From Allobosea sp. Tri-44 (lineage in GTDB: Bacteria > Pseudomonadota > Alphaproteobacteria > Rhizobiales > Beijerinckiaceae), in assembly GCF_004123845.1 (NCBI RefSeq), contig NZ_NBDP01000053.1, positions 1-64,000 of the forward strand: a stretch of 64,000 nucleotides of DNA, read 5' to 3'. Each line of letters starts with the position of its first letter. Within the stretch, counting starts at the first letter, position 1. A program made the position numbers and the translations under genes. The notes under the pieces are model-generated. The model was given only the letters and a program-made list of their open reading frames with translations, was not told where the DNA came from and ran no database searches. Shown piece after piece: positions 15,032 through 23,374 of this stretch.

Positions 15032-15319
15032 TCAGGCGGCGACGCGGTCGTCGTTCTCTTCGATGCCGGCCAGCATCAGGCCGACGGAGACATGCACAGC
15101 GCATTCGACGTCGTGGCTGGCGCAGCTATGGCACTGGCTGGCGCAGGCGGCGCGCGCCTCGACAAGCAAAGAGCGGACCTCACGGGCGCAACGGCCGCAA
15201 TCCGGGCTGCAGCCGAGGCAGTCATAAGCCTCGCCCGCAGTGCGCGGACCGCTCCCGTCCGGCGCGATCGTACCCTTGATCTGTCGGCAGGATAAAACGT
15301 TGCAGGAGCAGACGATCAC
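15032..15319 (-). CDS. bfd: Bacterioferritin-associated ferredoxin
   Basis: A 95-residue BFD-like [2Fe-2S] protein. The cluster ligands are Cys4 and Cys6 in VCSCN and the later pair in CSPDCGRC. Bfd binds bacterioferritin and passes electrons to its haem so that stored iron is released. Its start overlaps the irr stop by four bases, making an irr-bfd transcript. The C-terminus is about 25 residues longer than the short enterobacterial form and has extra cysteines (ASQCHSCASH) of unknown role. Confidence 0.93.
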   Translation of the reverse strand: MIVCSCNVLSCRQIKGTIAPDGSGPRTAGEAYDCLGCSPDCGRCAREVRSLLVEARAACASQCHSCASHDVECAVHVSVGLMLAGIEENDDRVAA

Positions 15320-15849
15320 GCCCGGCGGCCTCCGGCGACCTTCGTCACCGTCTCCTCATCATCGGCGCGGCGCAGACGCACGATCACCTCGACGGAGGAG
15401 ATCAGCATGCCTTCCGGGGCGACCGGCAGGCCCGAGACGTGAATCTCGGAACCCGGGATGTCGACGACGGTCTCGTCGTCCTCATTGTAGAAGTGGTGGT
15501 GCTCCGAGACATTGGTGTCGAAGAAGGTCTTCGGTCCGGAGACCGAGACCTGGCGCAGCAGGCCGACCTCGGAGAACTGGCGCAGCGTGTTGTAGACGGT
15601 CGCGAGCGAGAGCGGTTCGCGGGCGCGCAGCGCTTCCTCGTAGAGCATCTCGGCGCTGACATGGCGGTCGCCCTTGGCGAAGAGCAACCAGCCGAGCGCC
15701 ATGCGCTGGCGGGTGGGCCTGAGGCCGACGCTACGCAGGCGCGCTTTGACGGCGCTGATCGGGCAGGCGGCGGGCGCCTTCTGCGGCCAGGGGATCTGGT
15801 CCACCTGGGCTCGCACCGGGCTGCCATCCTTGAGGGACAGAATGCTCAT
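15316..15849 (-). CDS. irr: Fur-family iron response regulator Irr
   Basis: A 177-residue Fur-family regulator of the Irr branch. The DNA-binding part has LRPTRQRMALGWLLFAKG, and FDTNVSEHHHFYNEDDE holds the HHH haem-binding motif special to Irr. A Cys-Pro haem regulatory motif lies at residues 29-30 (ACPI), so haem-triggered loss, as described in Bradyrhizobium, is plausible. Irr represses haem and iron-storage genes and activates iron uptake when iron is scarce. It heads the irr-bfd operon and has its own ICE palindrome upstream. Confidence 0.93.
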   Translation of the reverse strand: MSILSLKDGSPVRAQVDQIPWPQKAPAACPISAVKARLRSVGLRPTRQRMALGWLLFAKGDRHVSAEMLYEEALRAREPLSLATVYNTLRQFSEVGLLRQVSVSGPKTFFDTNVSEHHHFYNEDDETVVDIPGSEIHVSGLPVAPEGMLISSVEVIVRLRRADDEETVTKVAGGRRA

Positions 15850-15883
15850 GAACGCCTTCCAACTCGCAGATCAATTCCCATGC

Positions 15884-15904
15884 AGTTTAGAATTTATCTA
15901 AACT
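15884..15904. promoter_or_regulatory. Irr box (iron control element) upstream of irr-bfd
   Basis: A perfect 8-bp inverted repeat AGTTTAGA/TCTAAACT with five bases between, 35 bases before the irr start. It matches the ICE consensus better than the bfr site does and implies that Irr controls its own operon. Confidence 0.85.
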
Positions 15905-16019
15905 ACTGATATTACTCATATTTTTGACGCCTCCGAAGCCGACTGTCAATCTCTTCGCACCTGCGGCAAGACGCATCAGGGGGTTGTCCACCACGCGCGC
16001 CGGACGGAGTTGGCCGCTC

Positions 16020-17609
16020 TTAGTGGCCGCCGCCACCGCCGGCGGGGGCCGCCGCTGGCGGCTTGGTCATGAACAGGGACAGCAGCACCAGGGATGCGAA
16101 GATGACAGTCAAGGCGAGGAAAACGTCGCCGAAGGCCATGACCAGCGCCTGCTTGTGGGCGCGCTGCGTCAGCAGTTTCAGCGCCATCGACTGTGCGACG
16201 TCGCCATATTCGATGAAGCGCTGGGTCATCGACGCTAGATTCTCCTCGGCGATCTGGCGACCGGCGGCGACGGCCTCGTGCAGGCGCGTGATGTGCAGAT
16301 CGGTGCGGCCGTTGAGCAGGGTGTTGATCACCGCGAGGCCGACCGCTCCGCCGAGATTGCGGGTGAGATTGTAGAGGCCGGATGCATTCTTCAGCTGCTG
16401 GGGCGGCAGAGTGCCGAGCGCGAGGTTGTTGATCGGCACCATGCACAGCATCAGCGAGCAGCCACGCAGGATCTGCGGGATCAACAGTTCGTGAAAGTCC
16501 CAATCGGCGGTGATGGCTGAGGCGAGCCAGGTGCCGAGCGCAAAGCCGCCGAAGCCGATCATCATCATGATGCGCGGGTCGAGCTTGGTCGACAGGCGTC
16601 CGGCGATCGGCGCGGTCAGGAACATGGCGAGGCCGGTGACGAACATGGTCTCGCCGATCATCAGCGCGTCATAGCCGCGGATGCGACTGAGATAGACCGG
16701 GTAGAGATAGGTCAGCCCGTAAAGGCCGATGCCCATGGTGAAGGAGAACAGCGAGCCGAAGGCGAAGTTGCGGTTCCTGAAAGCGTAGAGATCGACCAGC
16801 GGGTCGTCGCGCGTCAGCGCCCGCCAGAAGAACATGATGGCACCGATGATCATCACGCCGGTGAAAAGGACGATCTCGTGGCTCTCGAACCAGTCGAGGC
16901 GCGTGCCCTCCTCGAGCACATACTCCATGCTGCCAAGGAAAGCTGCCATGGCGCCGAGTCCGACCCAATCGAAGCGCTTGAGCAGGCTATGGTCCGGCTT
17001 GTCGAAGTCGATCAAGTTCCAGGCGGCGATGGTGACGGCGATACCGGGGATGACATTGACCAGGAAGAGCCAGTGCCAGGAGAAGGCATGGCTGAGATAG
17101 CCGCCGACCGTCGGGCCGATCGTCGGCGCGAGCGTGGCGATCAGGCCGATCAGCGGCGAGACGATCGGGCGCTTAGAGGCCGGAAAGATGGTGAAGGCCG
17201 CGGCAAAGACGCCGGGGATCATGCCGCCGCCGATGAAACCCTGGACGGCGCGCCACAGGATCATCTCGTTGATCGAGCTCGACATGGCGCAAAGCACGCT
17301 GGCGACGGTGAAGCCGGCGGCGGCGATCGAGAAGAAGACGCGGGTCGACAGCGCCCGGCTGAGATAGCCGGACAAGGGGATCATGATGACTTCGGCGATC
17401 AGATAGGCGGTCTGGACCCAGGCGATCTCGTCGCTGGAAGCCGACAGTCCGGCCTGGATCTCGGCGAGCGAGGCCGAGACGATCTGGATGTCGAGGATCG
17501 CCATGAACATGCCGAAGACCATCGCCAGGAAGGCGAAGATTCGGCGCATCGGGATGGCGTCGGCGGCCGGTGGAGCACCAGCGGGAATCGCAGTCGTAGC
17601 GGTGGCCAT
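16020..17609 (-). CDS. emrB: DHA2 family MFS drug efflux permease (EmrB-like)
   Basis: A 529-residue inner-membrane proton/drug antiporter with about 14 predicted spans. Family signs are QTAYLIAEVIMIPLSGYLSR in the second and third spans and GFIGGGMIPGVFAAAFTIFP around motif C. The start at 17609 follows GGAGG by five bases. EmrB-type pumps work with a periplasmic EmrA adaptor, here the upstream gene at 17843, and an outer-membrane channel not seen here. A gap of 233 bases containing a perfect palindrome separates the pair. Control is probably by the TetR gene at 19198. Confidence 0.93.
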   Translation of the reverse strand: MATATTAIPAGAPPAADAIPMRRIFAFLAMVFGMFMAILDIQIVSASLAEIQAGLSASSDEIAWVQTAYLIAEVIMIPLSGYLSRALSTRVFFSIAAAGFTVASVLCAMSSSINEMILWRAVQGFIGGGMIPGVFAAAFTIFPASKRPIVSPLIGLIATLAPTIGPTVGGYLSHAFSWHWLFLVNVIPGIAVTIAAWNLIDFDKPDHSLLKRFDWVGLGAMAAFLGSMEYVLEEGTRLDWFESHEIVLFTGVMIIGAIMFFWRALTRDDPLVDLYAFRNRNFAFGSLFSFTMGIGLYGLTYLYPVYLSRIRGYDALMIGETMFVTGLAMFLTAPIAGRLSTKLDPRIMMMIGFGGFALGTWLASAITADWDFHELLIPQILRGCSLMLCMVPINNLALGTLPPQQLKNASGLYNLTRNLGGAVGLAVINTLLNGRTDLHITRLHEAVAAGRQIAEENLASMTQRFIEYGDVAQSMALKLLTQRAHKQALVMAFGDVFLALTVIFASLVLLSLFMTKPPAAAPAGGGGGH

Positions 17610-17793
17610 GCCGGCCTCCAAGACGGGCTTCAGCTTCGGGCTTCAGCTTGGGGTTGGAGCCGGGCCCCCGGCCCGAGGAGCGCCGTGAGGCGCGGTGCGC
17701 TTTGGCCCAGAAGGGGCGAATGAGCCGCTGCGCATCGCCATTTCCCGGTCGGAAAATGGCTCCTCGGGTCGAGGGCCCGGCGAGAGCCGGATA

Positions 17794-17818
17794 CGATCAG
17801 GTTGGATCAACCTGATCG
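17794..17818. repeat. Perfect 11-bp palindrome between emrA and emrB
   Basis: CGATCAGGTTG and CAACCTGATCG flank three bases. There is no T-run on the minus strand after it, so it is not a standard terminator. It may be a processing or attenuation hairpin that sets the emrA:emrB ratio, or a dispersed intergenic palindrome. Confidence 0.7.
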
Positions 17819-17842
17819 GTGAATCCGTCTCTCACTTTGAGT

Positions 17843-19048
17843 TTAGAGCCCGGTGGTCGGACGCGGGTCGATCGAGACCACGACCGACATGCCGGGACGC
17901 AGTACGTGCCTCGCCGCCGATTCAGGCGACAGGGCGATGCGGACCGGCACGCGCTGGACGATCTTGGTGAAGTTGCCGGTGGCATTGTCGGGCGGCAGCA
18001 AGGTGAAAACCGAGCCGGTGCCACCGGCAATGCCGCTGACGGTGCCTGCGAAGGTCTGGCCGGGCAGGGCGTCGATGGTGATCTTCGCCTTGTCGCCGAT
18101 CTTCAGCGGGCCGACCTGCGTCTCCTTGAAGTTGGCATCGACATAGACCTTGTCGAGCGGGACAATCGACATCAGGCGCTTGCCGGCGCTGACGAGATCG
18201 CCGAGCTGCATGTTGGTGTTGGCGACGAGACCGTCGATCGGCGCGGCGATCGTCATGAAGGAGAGGTCGCGCTTGGCCTTGTCCTCGGCGACCTTGAGTT
18301 CGTCGATCTGGCGGGCGGCCTCGACGCGCTGCGCCTTCAGCACCTCGATGTTGGCCTGGGCCTGGACGACGCCGGCCTTGGCGCTGGCGAGCGAGGCGGC
18401 GGCCTGGTCGCGCGCGGCGGTGGCGGCATCGAGCGTCGCCTGCGAGCCATAGGACTTGGCGGCGAGGTTGCTGGCGCGCTCGAAATCGGCGGCGGTGCGG
18501 GTGACGGCAGCCTCGGCCGAGGTCTGCTGCGCCTGCGCCTGCAGCAGGCTGGCGCGGGCGGCCTCGATCTGCGCGTCGATGCGCGACAGGGTGGCCTTGG
18601 CCGTGGCGCTCTTGGCTTGCGCGCTTTCCAGCGCGATGCGCTGGTCGCCGGCGTCGAGCGCGACCAGAGACTGGCCGGCCTTGACCTCCTGGTTCTGCGT
18701 GACCGAGATCGTGGCGATGTTGGCAGGCAGCTTGGCCGAGATCGTCGCCATCTCGGCGCCGACATAAGCGTCGTCGGTCGAGATGATGAAGCGGCCATTG
18801 CGCCACCAGTCGACGCCGAACCAGAGCCCGGCGGCGAGCGCCGTACCGGCGACGAGGATGAGGGCGATACGCTTGGCGCCCGGGCGCTTGGGAGCCGGCT
18901 TGTCGCCAGCCTGCGGGGCAGGCGCACGCTCCTCGTCGGCCTTGCGGGCTTCGACGGGGGCGGGTGTCTGCTCCAGCACGGGGTCGACCAGCTTCAGCCG
19001 GTCGCGGCGGTCCTCGGAGCGCTTTTCAATGGCAGATTCGACAGTCAT
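17843..19048 (-). CDS. emrA: HlyD/EmrA family membrane fusion protein
   Basis: About 401 residues from the ATG at 19048. A cytoplasmic N-terminus rich in charged residues precedes one membrane span (IALILVAGTALAAGLWFGV), then the lipoyl-like half motif DDAYVGAEMATISAKLPANI, a long alpha-helical hairpin rich in Ala/Gln (about 140-270), the second lipoyl half (IAAPIDGLVANTN) and a beta-barrel. It links the EmrB pump to an outer-membrane channel in the periplasm. Two operators for the divergent TetR protein lie directly upstream. Confidence 0.93.
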   Translation of the reverse strand: MTVESAIEKRSEDRRDRLKLVDPVLEQTPAPVEARKADEERAPAPQAGDKPAPKRPGAKRIALILVAGTALAAGLWFGVDWWRNGRFIISTDDAYVGAEMATISAKLPANIATISVTQNQEVKAGQSLVALDAGDQRIALESAQAKSATAKATLSRIDAQIEAARASLLQAQAQQTSAEAAVTRTAADFERASNLAAKSYGSQATLDAATAARDQAAASLASAKAGVVQAQANIEVLKAQRVEAARQIDELKVAEDKAKRDLSFMTIAAPIDGLVANTNMQLGDLVSAGKRLMSIVPLDKVYVDANFKETQVGPLKIGDKAKITIDALPGQTFAGTVSGIAGGTGSVFTLLPPDNATGNFTKIVQRVPVRIALSPESAARHVLRPGMSVVVSIDPRPTTGL

Positions 19049-19074
19049 GGTGACAATGCCCTGACGATCACAAT

Positions 19075-19092
19075 TCGAACCGCTCGGTTCGA
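19075..19092. promoter_or_regulatory. TetR-type operator 1
   Basis: TCGAACCG-CT-CGGTTCGA, a perfect 8-bp inverted repeat, 26 bases before the emrA start. It shares its half-site with operator 2, so both probably bind the adjacent TetR-family protein. Confidence 0.85.
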
Positions 19093-19135
19093 TTGAGGTT
19101 GAAATAGCGCCGTACGCAGTGCATATCAAGAGGAA

Positions 19136-19155
19136 ATCGAACCGGTCGGTTCGAT
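19136..19155. promoter_or_regulatory. TetR-type operator 2
   Basis: ATCGAACCG-GT-CGGTTCGAT, a perfect 9-bp inverted repeat, 42 bases before the tetR start. Its centre is 62 bp from the centre of operator 1, about six helix turns. Confidence 0.85.
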
Positions 19156-19197
19156 TATTTTTGCAAGCGCGAACATGCGCGAAATGGATGGAACACA

Positions 19198-19872
19198 ATG
19201 AGCGCGACGCTGGAGCCGCGACACGTCAAGGCGATCTCCCGCAACCGACGCGTTGCCGGGGCCGATCCCGACAAGCGTCACCAGATTCTCGAAGGGGCGC
19301 ATGCCGTGTTCACGGCGCGCGGCTTCGACGCGGCCAGCATGAACGATATCGCTGCGGCGGCGAACGTCTCCAAGGGCACGCTCTACGTCTATTTCGAGGA
19401 CAAGGAGCACCTCTTCGTCGCGCTGATCGAGCGCGAGCGCGAGAAGCAGAAGCAGGGCATGTACGCGGCCCTGGCCGAGGAGCGCGATCTCAATCTGGCG
19501 CTGACGAATTTCGGTGCCGGACTGGTGCGCCTGCTGACCGGCCCATTCGCATTGAGTGCCCACCGGATCGTGCTCGGTGTTGCCGAGCGCATGCCCGATC
19601 TCGGCCGCGAATTCTACGAGCGCGGCCCGATGCAGGGCGCGCGGCACTTGGCGACCTTCCTCGACCAGCGTGTCGCCAAGGGCGAATTGGTGATCGAGGA
19701 TACCAACCTGGCGGCGGCGCAGTTCGTTGATCTCTCCCAGTCGACGCTGATGCGTCCGCGCCTGTTCAACGCCGTGCGCACGCCGCCGAGCGAGGACGAG
19801 ATCGCGCGCGTCGTCGGCGAGGCGGTGATCACGTTCATGGCTCGTTATGGAGCGTCGCCCAGGAAGCTCTAA
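19198..19872 (+). CDS. TetR/AcrR family repressor of the efflux pair
   Basis: A 224-residue regulator with an N-terminal helix-turn-helix: ILEGAHAVFTARGFDAASMN and VSKGTLYVYFEDKEHLF. The C-terminal ligand domain ends AVITFMARYGA. It is divergent from emrA with two matching palindromes between the starts, the usual arrangement for repression of an efflux system and of itself, released by a pump substrate. Its last four bases overlap the convergent hydrolase gene. Confidence 0.93.
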   Translation: MSATLEPRHVKAISRNRRVAGADPDKRHQILEGAHAVFTARGFDAASMNDIAAAANVSKGTLYVYFEDKEHLFVALIEREREKQKQGMYAALAEERDLNLALTNFGAGLVRLLTGPFALSAHRIVLGVAERMPDLGREFYERGPMQGARHLATFLDQRVAKGELVIEDTNLAAAQFVDLSQSTLMRPRLFNAVRTPPSEDEIARVVGEAVITFMARYGASPRKL

Positions 19873-20732
19873 GCTTTTGCGAAGCGCACGACATCGGCGA
19901 GGACCGGTGCACGGCCTCGGAAGCCGGCGTTCAAGGCGAGCAGGATGCCGGCATGGCTGAGGCCGGGATAAGTCTTCAGCTCGACCGTTGCCCCGGCGGC
20001 CCGAAGCTTCGCGGCAAGCGCAATGCTGTTGCGTGGCCTGACCGTTTCGTCCTCGTCGCCGGTGGCCAGGAAGGTGCGGGGCGCGCGAGCGCTGGCGAAG
20101 CTGATCGGTTGCGTTTCGGCGAGACGCGAGTAATCGCCAAAGGCGGCGATGCTGCGTGGATCGTCTAGCGGCAGGAAATCATAGGGGCCGGCCAGCCCGG
20201 CGACGCTGCGTACGAAACCGGGCGGAAGGCCGGCGCGAGCAAGGAAACGGCGGTCGAGCGCCAGCATCATCGCGATATGGGCCCCGGCCGAATGGCCGCT
20301 TAACGCAATGCCGGCAGCATCACCGCCATATCTCGTAATGTAGTCACGGACCCAGCGCAGGGCGAGGGCGCCGTCTTCGACGAAGGCAGGGAAGCGGACC
20401 TGCGGCACCAGCCGGTAGTCGGGGATGACCGTGACGAAGCCTTGGGCCGCGAAGGCGCGGCCGACGAAGGCATAATCGGCGCGCTCGCCGTTGTTCCAGC
20501 CGCCGCCATAGAGGAAGACCATGACCGGTGCGCGGCCGGTGCTTTGTTCAGGCACGTAGACGTCGAGCCTTTGGCGCTTGTCTGGGCCATAGGCGATGTC
20601 GCTGGCCGCAAGGCGGCCGCCGGCATCACCGGGCGTGAGGGCATTGAGCAGTCCGAGCGGCGAGCAGGCTGACAGTAGTGCCGAGCCGGCCGTGAGAAAG
20701 GCGCGGCGGCCGAGGGCGATAAGAGAGGCCAT
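19869..20732 (-). CDS. Alpha/beta hydrolase (carboxylesterase-like), exported
   Basis: A 287-residue hydrolase. The N-terminus RRAFLTAGSALLSACSPLG combines a twin-arginine-like start with a lipobox (LLSAC), so it is probably a periplasmic lipoprotein. FLYGGGWNNG is the oxyanion-hole region, GHSAGAH holds the nucleophile Ser, and DEDETV plus the terminal SHAG supply Asp and His. This matches hormone-sensitive-lipase-like or kynurenine-formamidase-like esterases (BD-FAE). The substrate is unknown. Confidence 0.9.
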   Translation of the reverse strand: MASLIALGRRAFLTAGSALLSACSPLGLLNALTPGDAGGRLAASDIAYGPDKRQRLDVYVPEQSTGRAPVMVFLYGGGWNNGERADYAFVGRAFAAQGFVTVIPDYRLVPQVRFPAFVEDGALALRWVRDYITRYGGDAAGIALSGHSAGAHIAMMLALDRRFLARAGLPPGFVRSVAGLAGPYDFLPLDDPRSIAAFGDYSRLAETQPISFASARAPRTFLATGDEDETVRPRNSIALAAKLRAAGATVELKTYPGLSHAGILLALNAGFRGRAPVLADVVRFAKA

Positions 20733-20803
20733 TGCGGACCGAGGCTAGAGTGCGGGCAGAGTCCTGAATAGAGCGCTGCCCGCGAACTGGATGCAGCGCC
20801 CGC

Positions 20804-21739
20804 CTATCGTCCTGTGACCCGGCGCGCCCGGATGCGCTCGCGATGCGCCGTGTAGAGGCCCGACGCGATGATGATCGCCGAGCCGAGCCAGGTGAAGGCG
20901 TCGGGCAGCACGGAAAAGAGCAGGAAGCCGAAGGCCGAGGCCCAAAGCAGTTGCACATAGGAGAATGGCGCCAGCAGCGAGGCGTCGGCGTGCCTGAAGG
21001 CCTGGATCACGAACCAGTGCCCGACGGTCGAGGATACGCCGATGAACACGCCGACCAGCAGCGCCTCGGTGGTCAGCGGCTGCCAGGTCAGCGGCTGCAG
21101 GGCCGACAGCACAAGGCAGCCGACAACGGCTGACCAAGCGAGGGTGGTGACCGGGTTCTCGCTCGCGCTCATCATCCGGGTGACGATCAGAGCGAAGGCC
21201 CAGGTCACCGCCGACAGCACCGGCAGCATCGAAGCGAGTTGGAAATCGCTGCCGCCGGGACGGACGACGATCAGCACGCCGATCAGGCCGACGGCTGTCG
21301 CGGTCCAACGCCGCCAGCCGATCTTCTCGCCGAGGATCGGAATCGAGAGCGCCGTGACGAAGAGCGGCGCGACGAAGCTGGTCGCGGTCGCGTCGGCGAT
21401 CGGCAGGTATTTCAGCGACGAGACGAAGAGGATCGAGGAGACCGTGACGGCGACGCCGCGCAGGATCTGCATGCCCATGCGCTTTGGCCTCAACTGCGCG
21501 AAGCCGCCAGGGGCGGCCACCGCCAGCATGATCAGCGCGAAGGCAGCATAGCGCAGCCAGACCACCTGGATGGCCGGCGTCGTGGCCGTGAGGTATTTCG
21601 AGGCGACGTCGGCAGCTGACAGGAAGACGCTGCCGAGCAGCATCAGCCCGATGCCGCGCAGGCTGTTGTCGCGTCGCGGCGGCGGCTCGGCCGGAGCTGG
21701 ATCGACCGGCAGAGGCACTCTGGTCAAGGTATCGGGCAA
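20804..21739 (-). CDS. EamA/DMT family transporter
   Basis: A 311-residue membrane protein with ten predicted spans in two EamA repeats; the repeats begin near IGLMLLGSVFLSAADVASKY and MLPVLSAVTWAFALIVTRMM. A Pro-rich cytoplasmic head precedes span 1. DMT members of this type export amino acids or other metabolites, but the substrate cannot be read from sequence. A second, different EamA gene lies at 56535. Confidence 0.9.
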   Translation of the reverse strand: MPDTLTRVPLPVDPAPAEPPPRRDNSLRGIGLMLLGSVFLSAADVASKYLTATTPAIQVVWLRYAAFALIMLAVAAPGGFAQLRPKRMGMQILRGVAVTVSSILFVSSLKYLPIADATATSFVAPLFVTALSIPILGEKIGWRRWTATAVGLIGVLIVVRPGGSDFQLASMLPVLSAVTWAFALIVTRMMSASENPVTTLAWSAVVGCLVLSALQPLTWQPLTTEALLVGVFIGVSSTVGHWFVIQAFRHADASLLAPFSYVQLLWASAFGFLLFSVLPDAFTWLGSAIIIASGLYTAHRERIRARRVTGR

Positions 21740-21832
21740 GGTTTCGGCGAATCTCGATGCCGGCCGACCCTAGCCGATGATCGCGGCGAACCCTTGCGCA
21801 AATGCGGCACGGCCGCCATGCATCCGCGCAAC

Positions 21833-21858
21833 AAAAAGGCGGGCACGAGGCCCGCCTT
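21833..21858 (-). terminator. Rho-independent terminator downstream of asd
   Basis: On the minus strand AAGGCGGGC/GCCCGCCTT forms a 9-bp stem with a five-base loop, followed by TTT and G. It lies 30 bases after the asd stop. Confidence 0.85.
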
Positions 21859-21888
21859 GAAATTATATTTAAATTGCCTGATTTGAGT

Positions 21889-22923
21889 TCAGGCGGCCTT
21901 CTTGCGCGGCTGGATCAGCTTGCGGTTGACCAGAACCTCGGCGATCTGGACCGCGTTGAGCGCGGCACCCTTGCGCAGATTGTCCGAGACGCACCAGAAC
22001 GAGAGGCCGTTCTCGACCGTGGCGTCCTCGCGGATGCGCGAGATATAGGTCGCGTCCTCGCCGGCTGCCTCGTGCGGGGTGATGTAGCCACCGGGCTCAT
22101 GCTTGTCGATGACGAGGATGCCGGGGGCGGTGCGCAGCACCTCGCGTGCCTCATCGGCCGTGACCGGCTTCTCGCACTCGATGTTGACGCTCTCGGAGTG
22201 GCCGATGAAGACCGGCACGCGCACGCAGGTGGCGGTCAGTTTGATCTTGGGATCAAGGATCTTCTTCGTTTCCGCCATCATCTTCCACTCTTCCTTGGTG
22301 TAGCCGTCCTCCATGAAGACGTCGATGTGCGGAATGACGTTGAAGGAGATGCGCTTCGGGAACTTCTTCACCTGGACCTCGCCGGCGGCGAAGACCGCGC
22401 GGGTCTGGTTGAAAAGCTCGTCCATCGCCTCCTTGCCGGCGCCGGAAACCGACTGATAGGTCGAGACGACGACGCGCTTGACGCCGAAGCGGTCATGCAG
22501 CGGCTTCAGCGCGACGACGAGCTGGGCGGTCGAGCAGTTCGGATTGGCGATGATGTTCATCTTGGTGAAGCCGGCTGCCGCAGCGGCGTTCACCTCGGGC
22601 ACGACCAGCGGCACGTCGGGATGCATGCGCCAGGTCGAGGAGTTGTCGATCACGACGGCGCCCTGCGCGCCGATCTTCGGCGACCATTCCTTCGAGACGG
22701 CGCCACCCGCCGACATCAGGCAGATATCGGTGTCGGAGAAGTCGTAATGCTCGAGCGCCTTCACCTTCAGCGTCTTGTCGCCGAAGGAGACCTCGGTGCC
22801 GATCGAGCGCGAGGAGGCGAGCGCCACCACTTCGCTGACGGGGAAAGCACGCTCGGCGAGGATGTCGAGCATCTCGTGACCCACATTGCCCGTGGCGCCG
22901 ACGATCGCGACCTTGAAGCTCAT
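21889..22923 (-). CDS. asd: Aspartate-semialdehyde dehydrogenase
   Basis: Reduces aspartyl phosphate to aspartate semialdehyde with NADPH, the branch-point step to lysine/diaminopimelate, threonine and methionine. The Rossmann motif VAIVGATGNVGHEM opens the protein, the active-site Cys is in NPNCSTAQLV, and SVSGAGKEAMDEL is the substrate-binding region. The length of 344 residues is normal. The ATG at 22923 is preferred to one eleven codons upstream because the family begins MxFKVAIVGATG. It is a single gene with its own terminator. Confidence 0.96.
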   Translation of the reverse strand: MSFKVAIVGATGNVGHEMLDILAERAFPVSEVVALASSRSIGTEVSFGDKTLKVKALEHYDFSDTDICLMSAGGAVSKEWSPKIGAQGAVVIDNSSTWRMHPDVPLVVPEVNAAAAAGFTKMNIIANPNCSTAQLVVALKPLHDRFGVKRVVVSTYQSVSGAGKEAMDELFNQTRAVFAAGEVQVKKFPKRISFNVIPHIDVFMEDGYTKEEWKMMAETKKILDPKIKLTATCVRVPVFIGHSESVNIECEKPVTADEAREVLRTAPGILVIDKHEPGGYITPHEAAGEDATYISRIREDATVENGLSFWCVSDNLRKGAALNAVQIAEVLVNRKLIQPRKKAA

Positions 22924-23374
22924 CTCTAAGAATTCCTTCTGGCGAAACCGGTTCAACCTCCCCGGGGAGCCGTCGCCGCTGATTTCGTTTGCGGGTTCGG
23001 CCGGTTGACCCCGGCCGGGGGGGAGAACCCGGAATCGAGGCGACGTGTCAGTGCGACGTCCGGGTTTTCCCGGCCGTCGTTTTGGTCGTGGTTTTCGTCG
23101 TCAGACGGAACGTCACAGAGCCAACCTGAACATCATCGCGAAGCCGGAGGAGAATATCCGGCACGCAATCCCAAACACAAGCCGCCGTAAAAAGTCAATC
23201 GTCAGAGCCACGCCGCGGCATTAACCCTGCCTCCTTACCCGTCATTGACCCTGTTTCGCGATGGAAGGTGCCTGGTAACGACCCGCTCACTCGCCCCGGC
23301 GAAAGCTCTGCTGCGAGTGGGGCGAGGGCTGCCTGCAGGGGTGCAGGCTGTCGAAGAACGGGTCGGGGTCTGTT
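22924..23374. other. Intergenic region between asd and the next gene, no gene seen
   Basis: About 450 bases without a supportable gene. It holds the promoter of asd, C/G-rich runs near 23010-23035, and a hairpin-forming segment GCCTGCAGGGGTGCAGGC at about 23329-23346 just before the GTG start of the following gene. I see no riboswitch that I can name. Confidence 0.6.
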
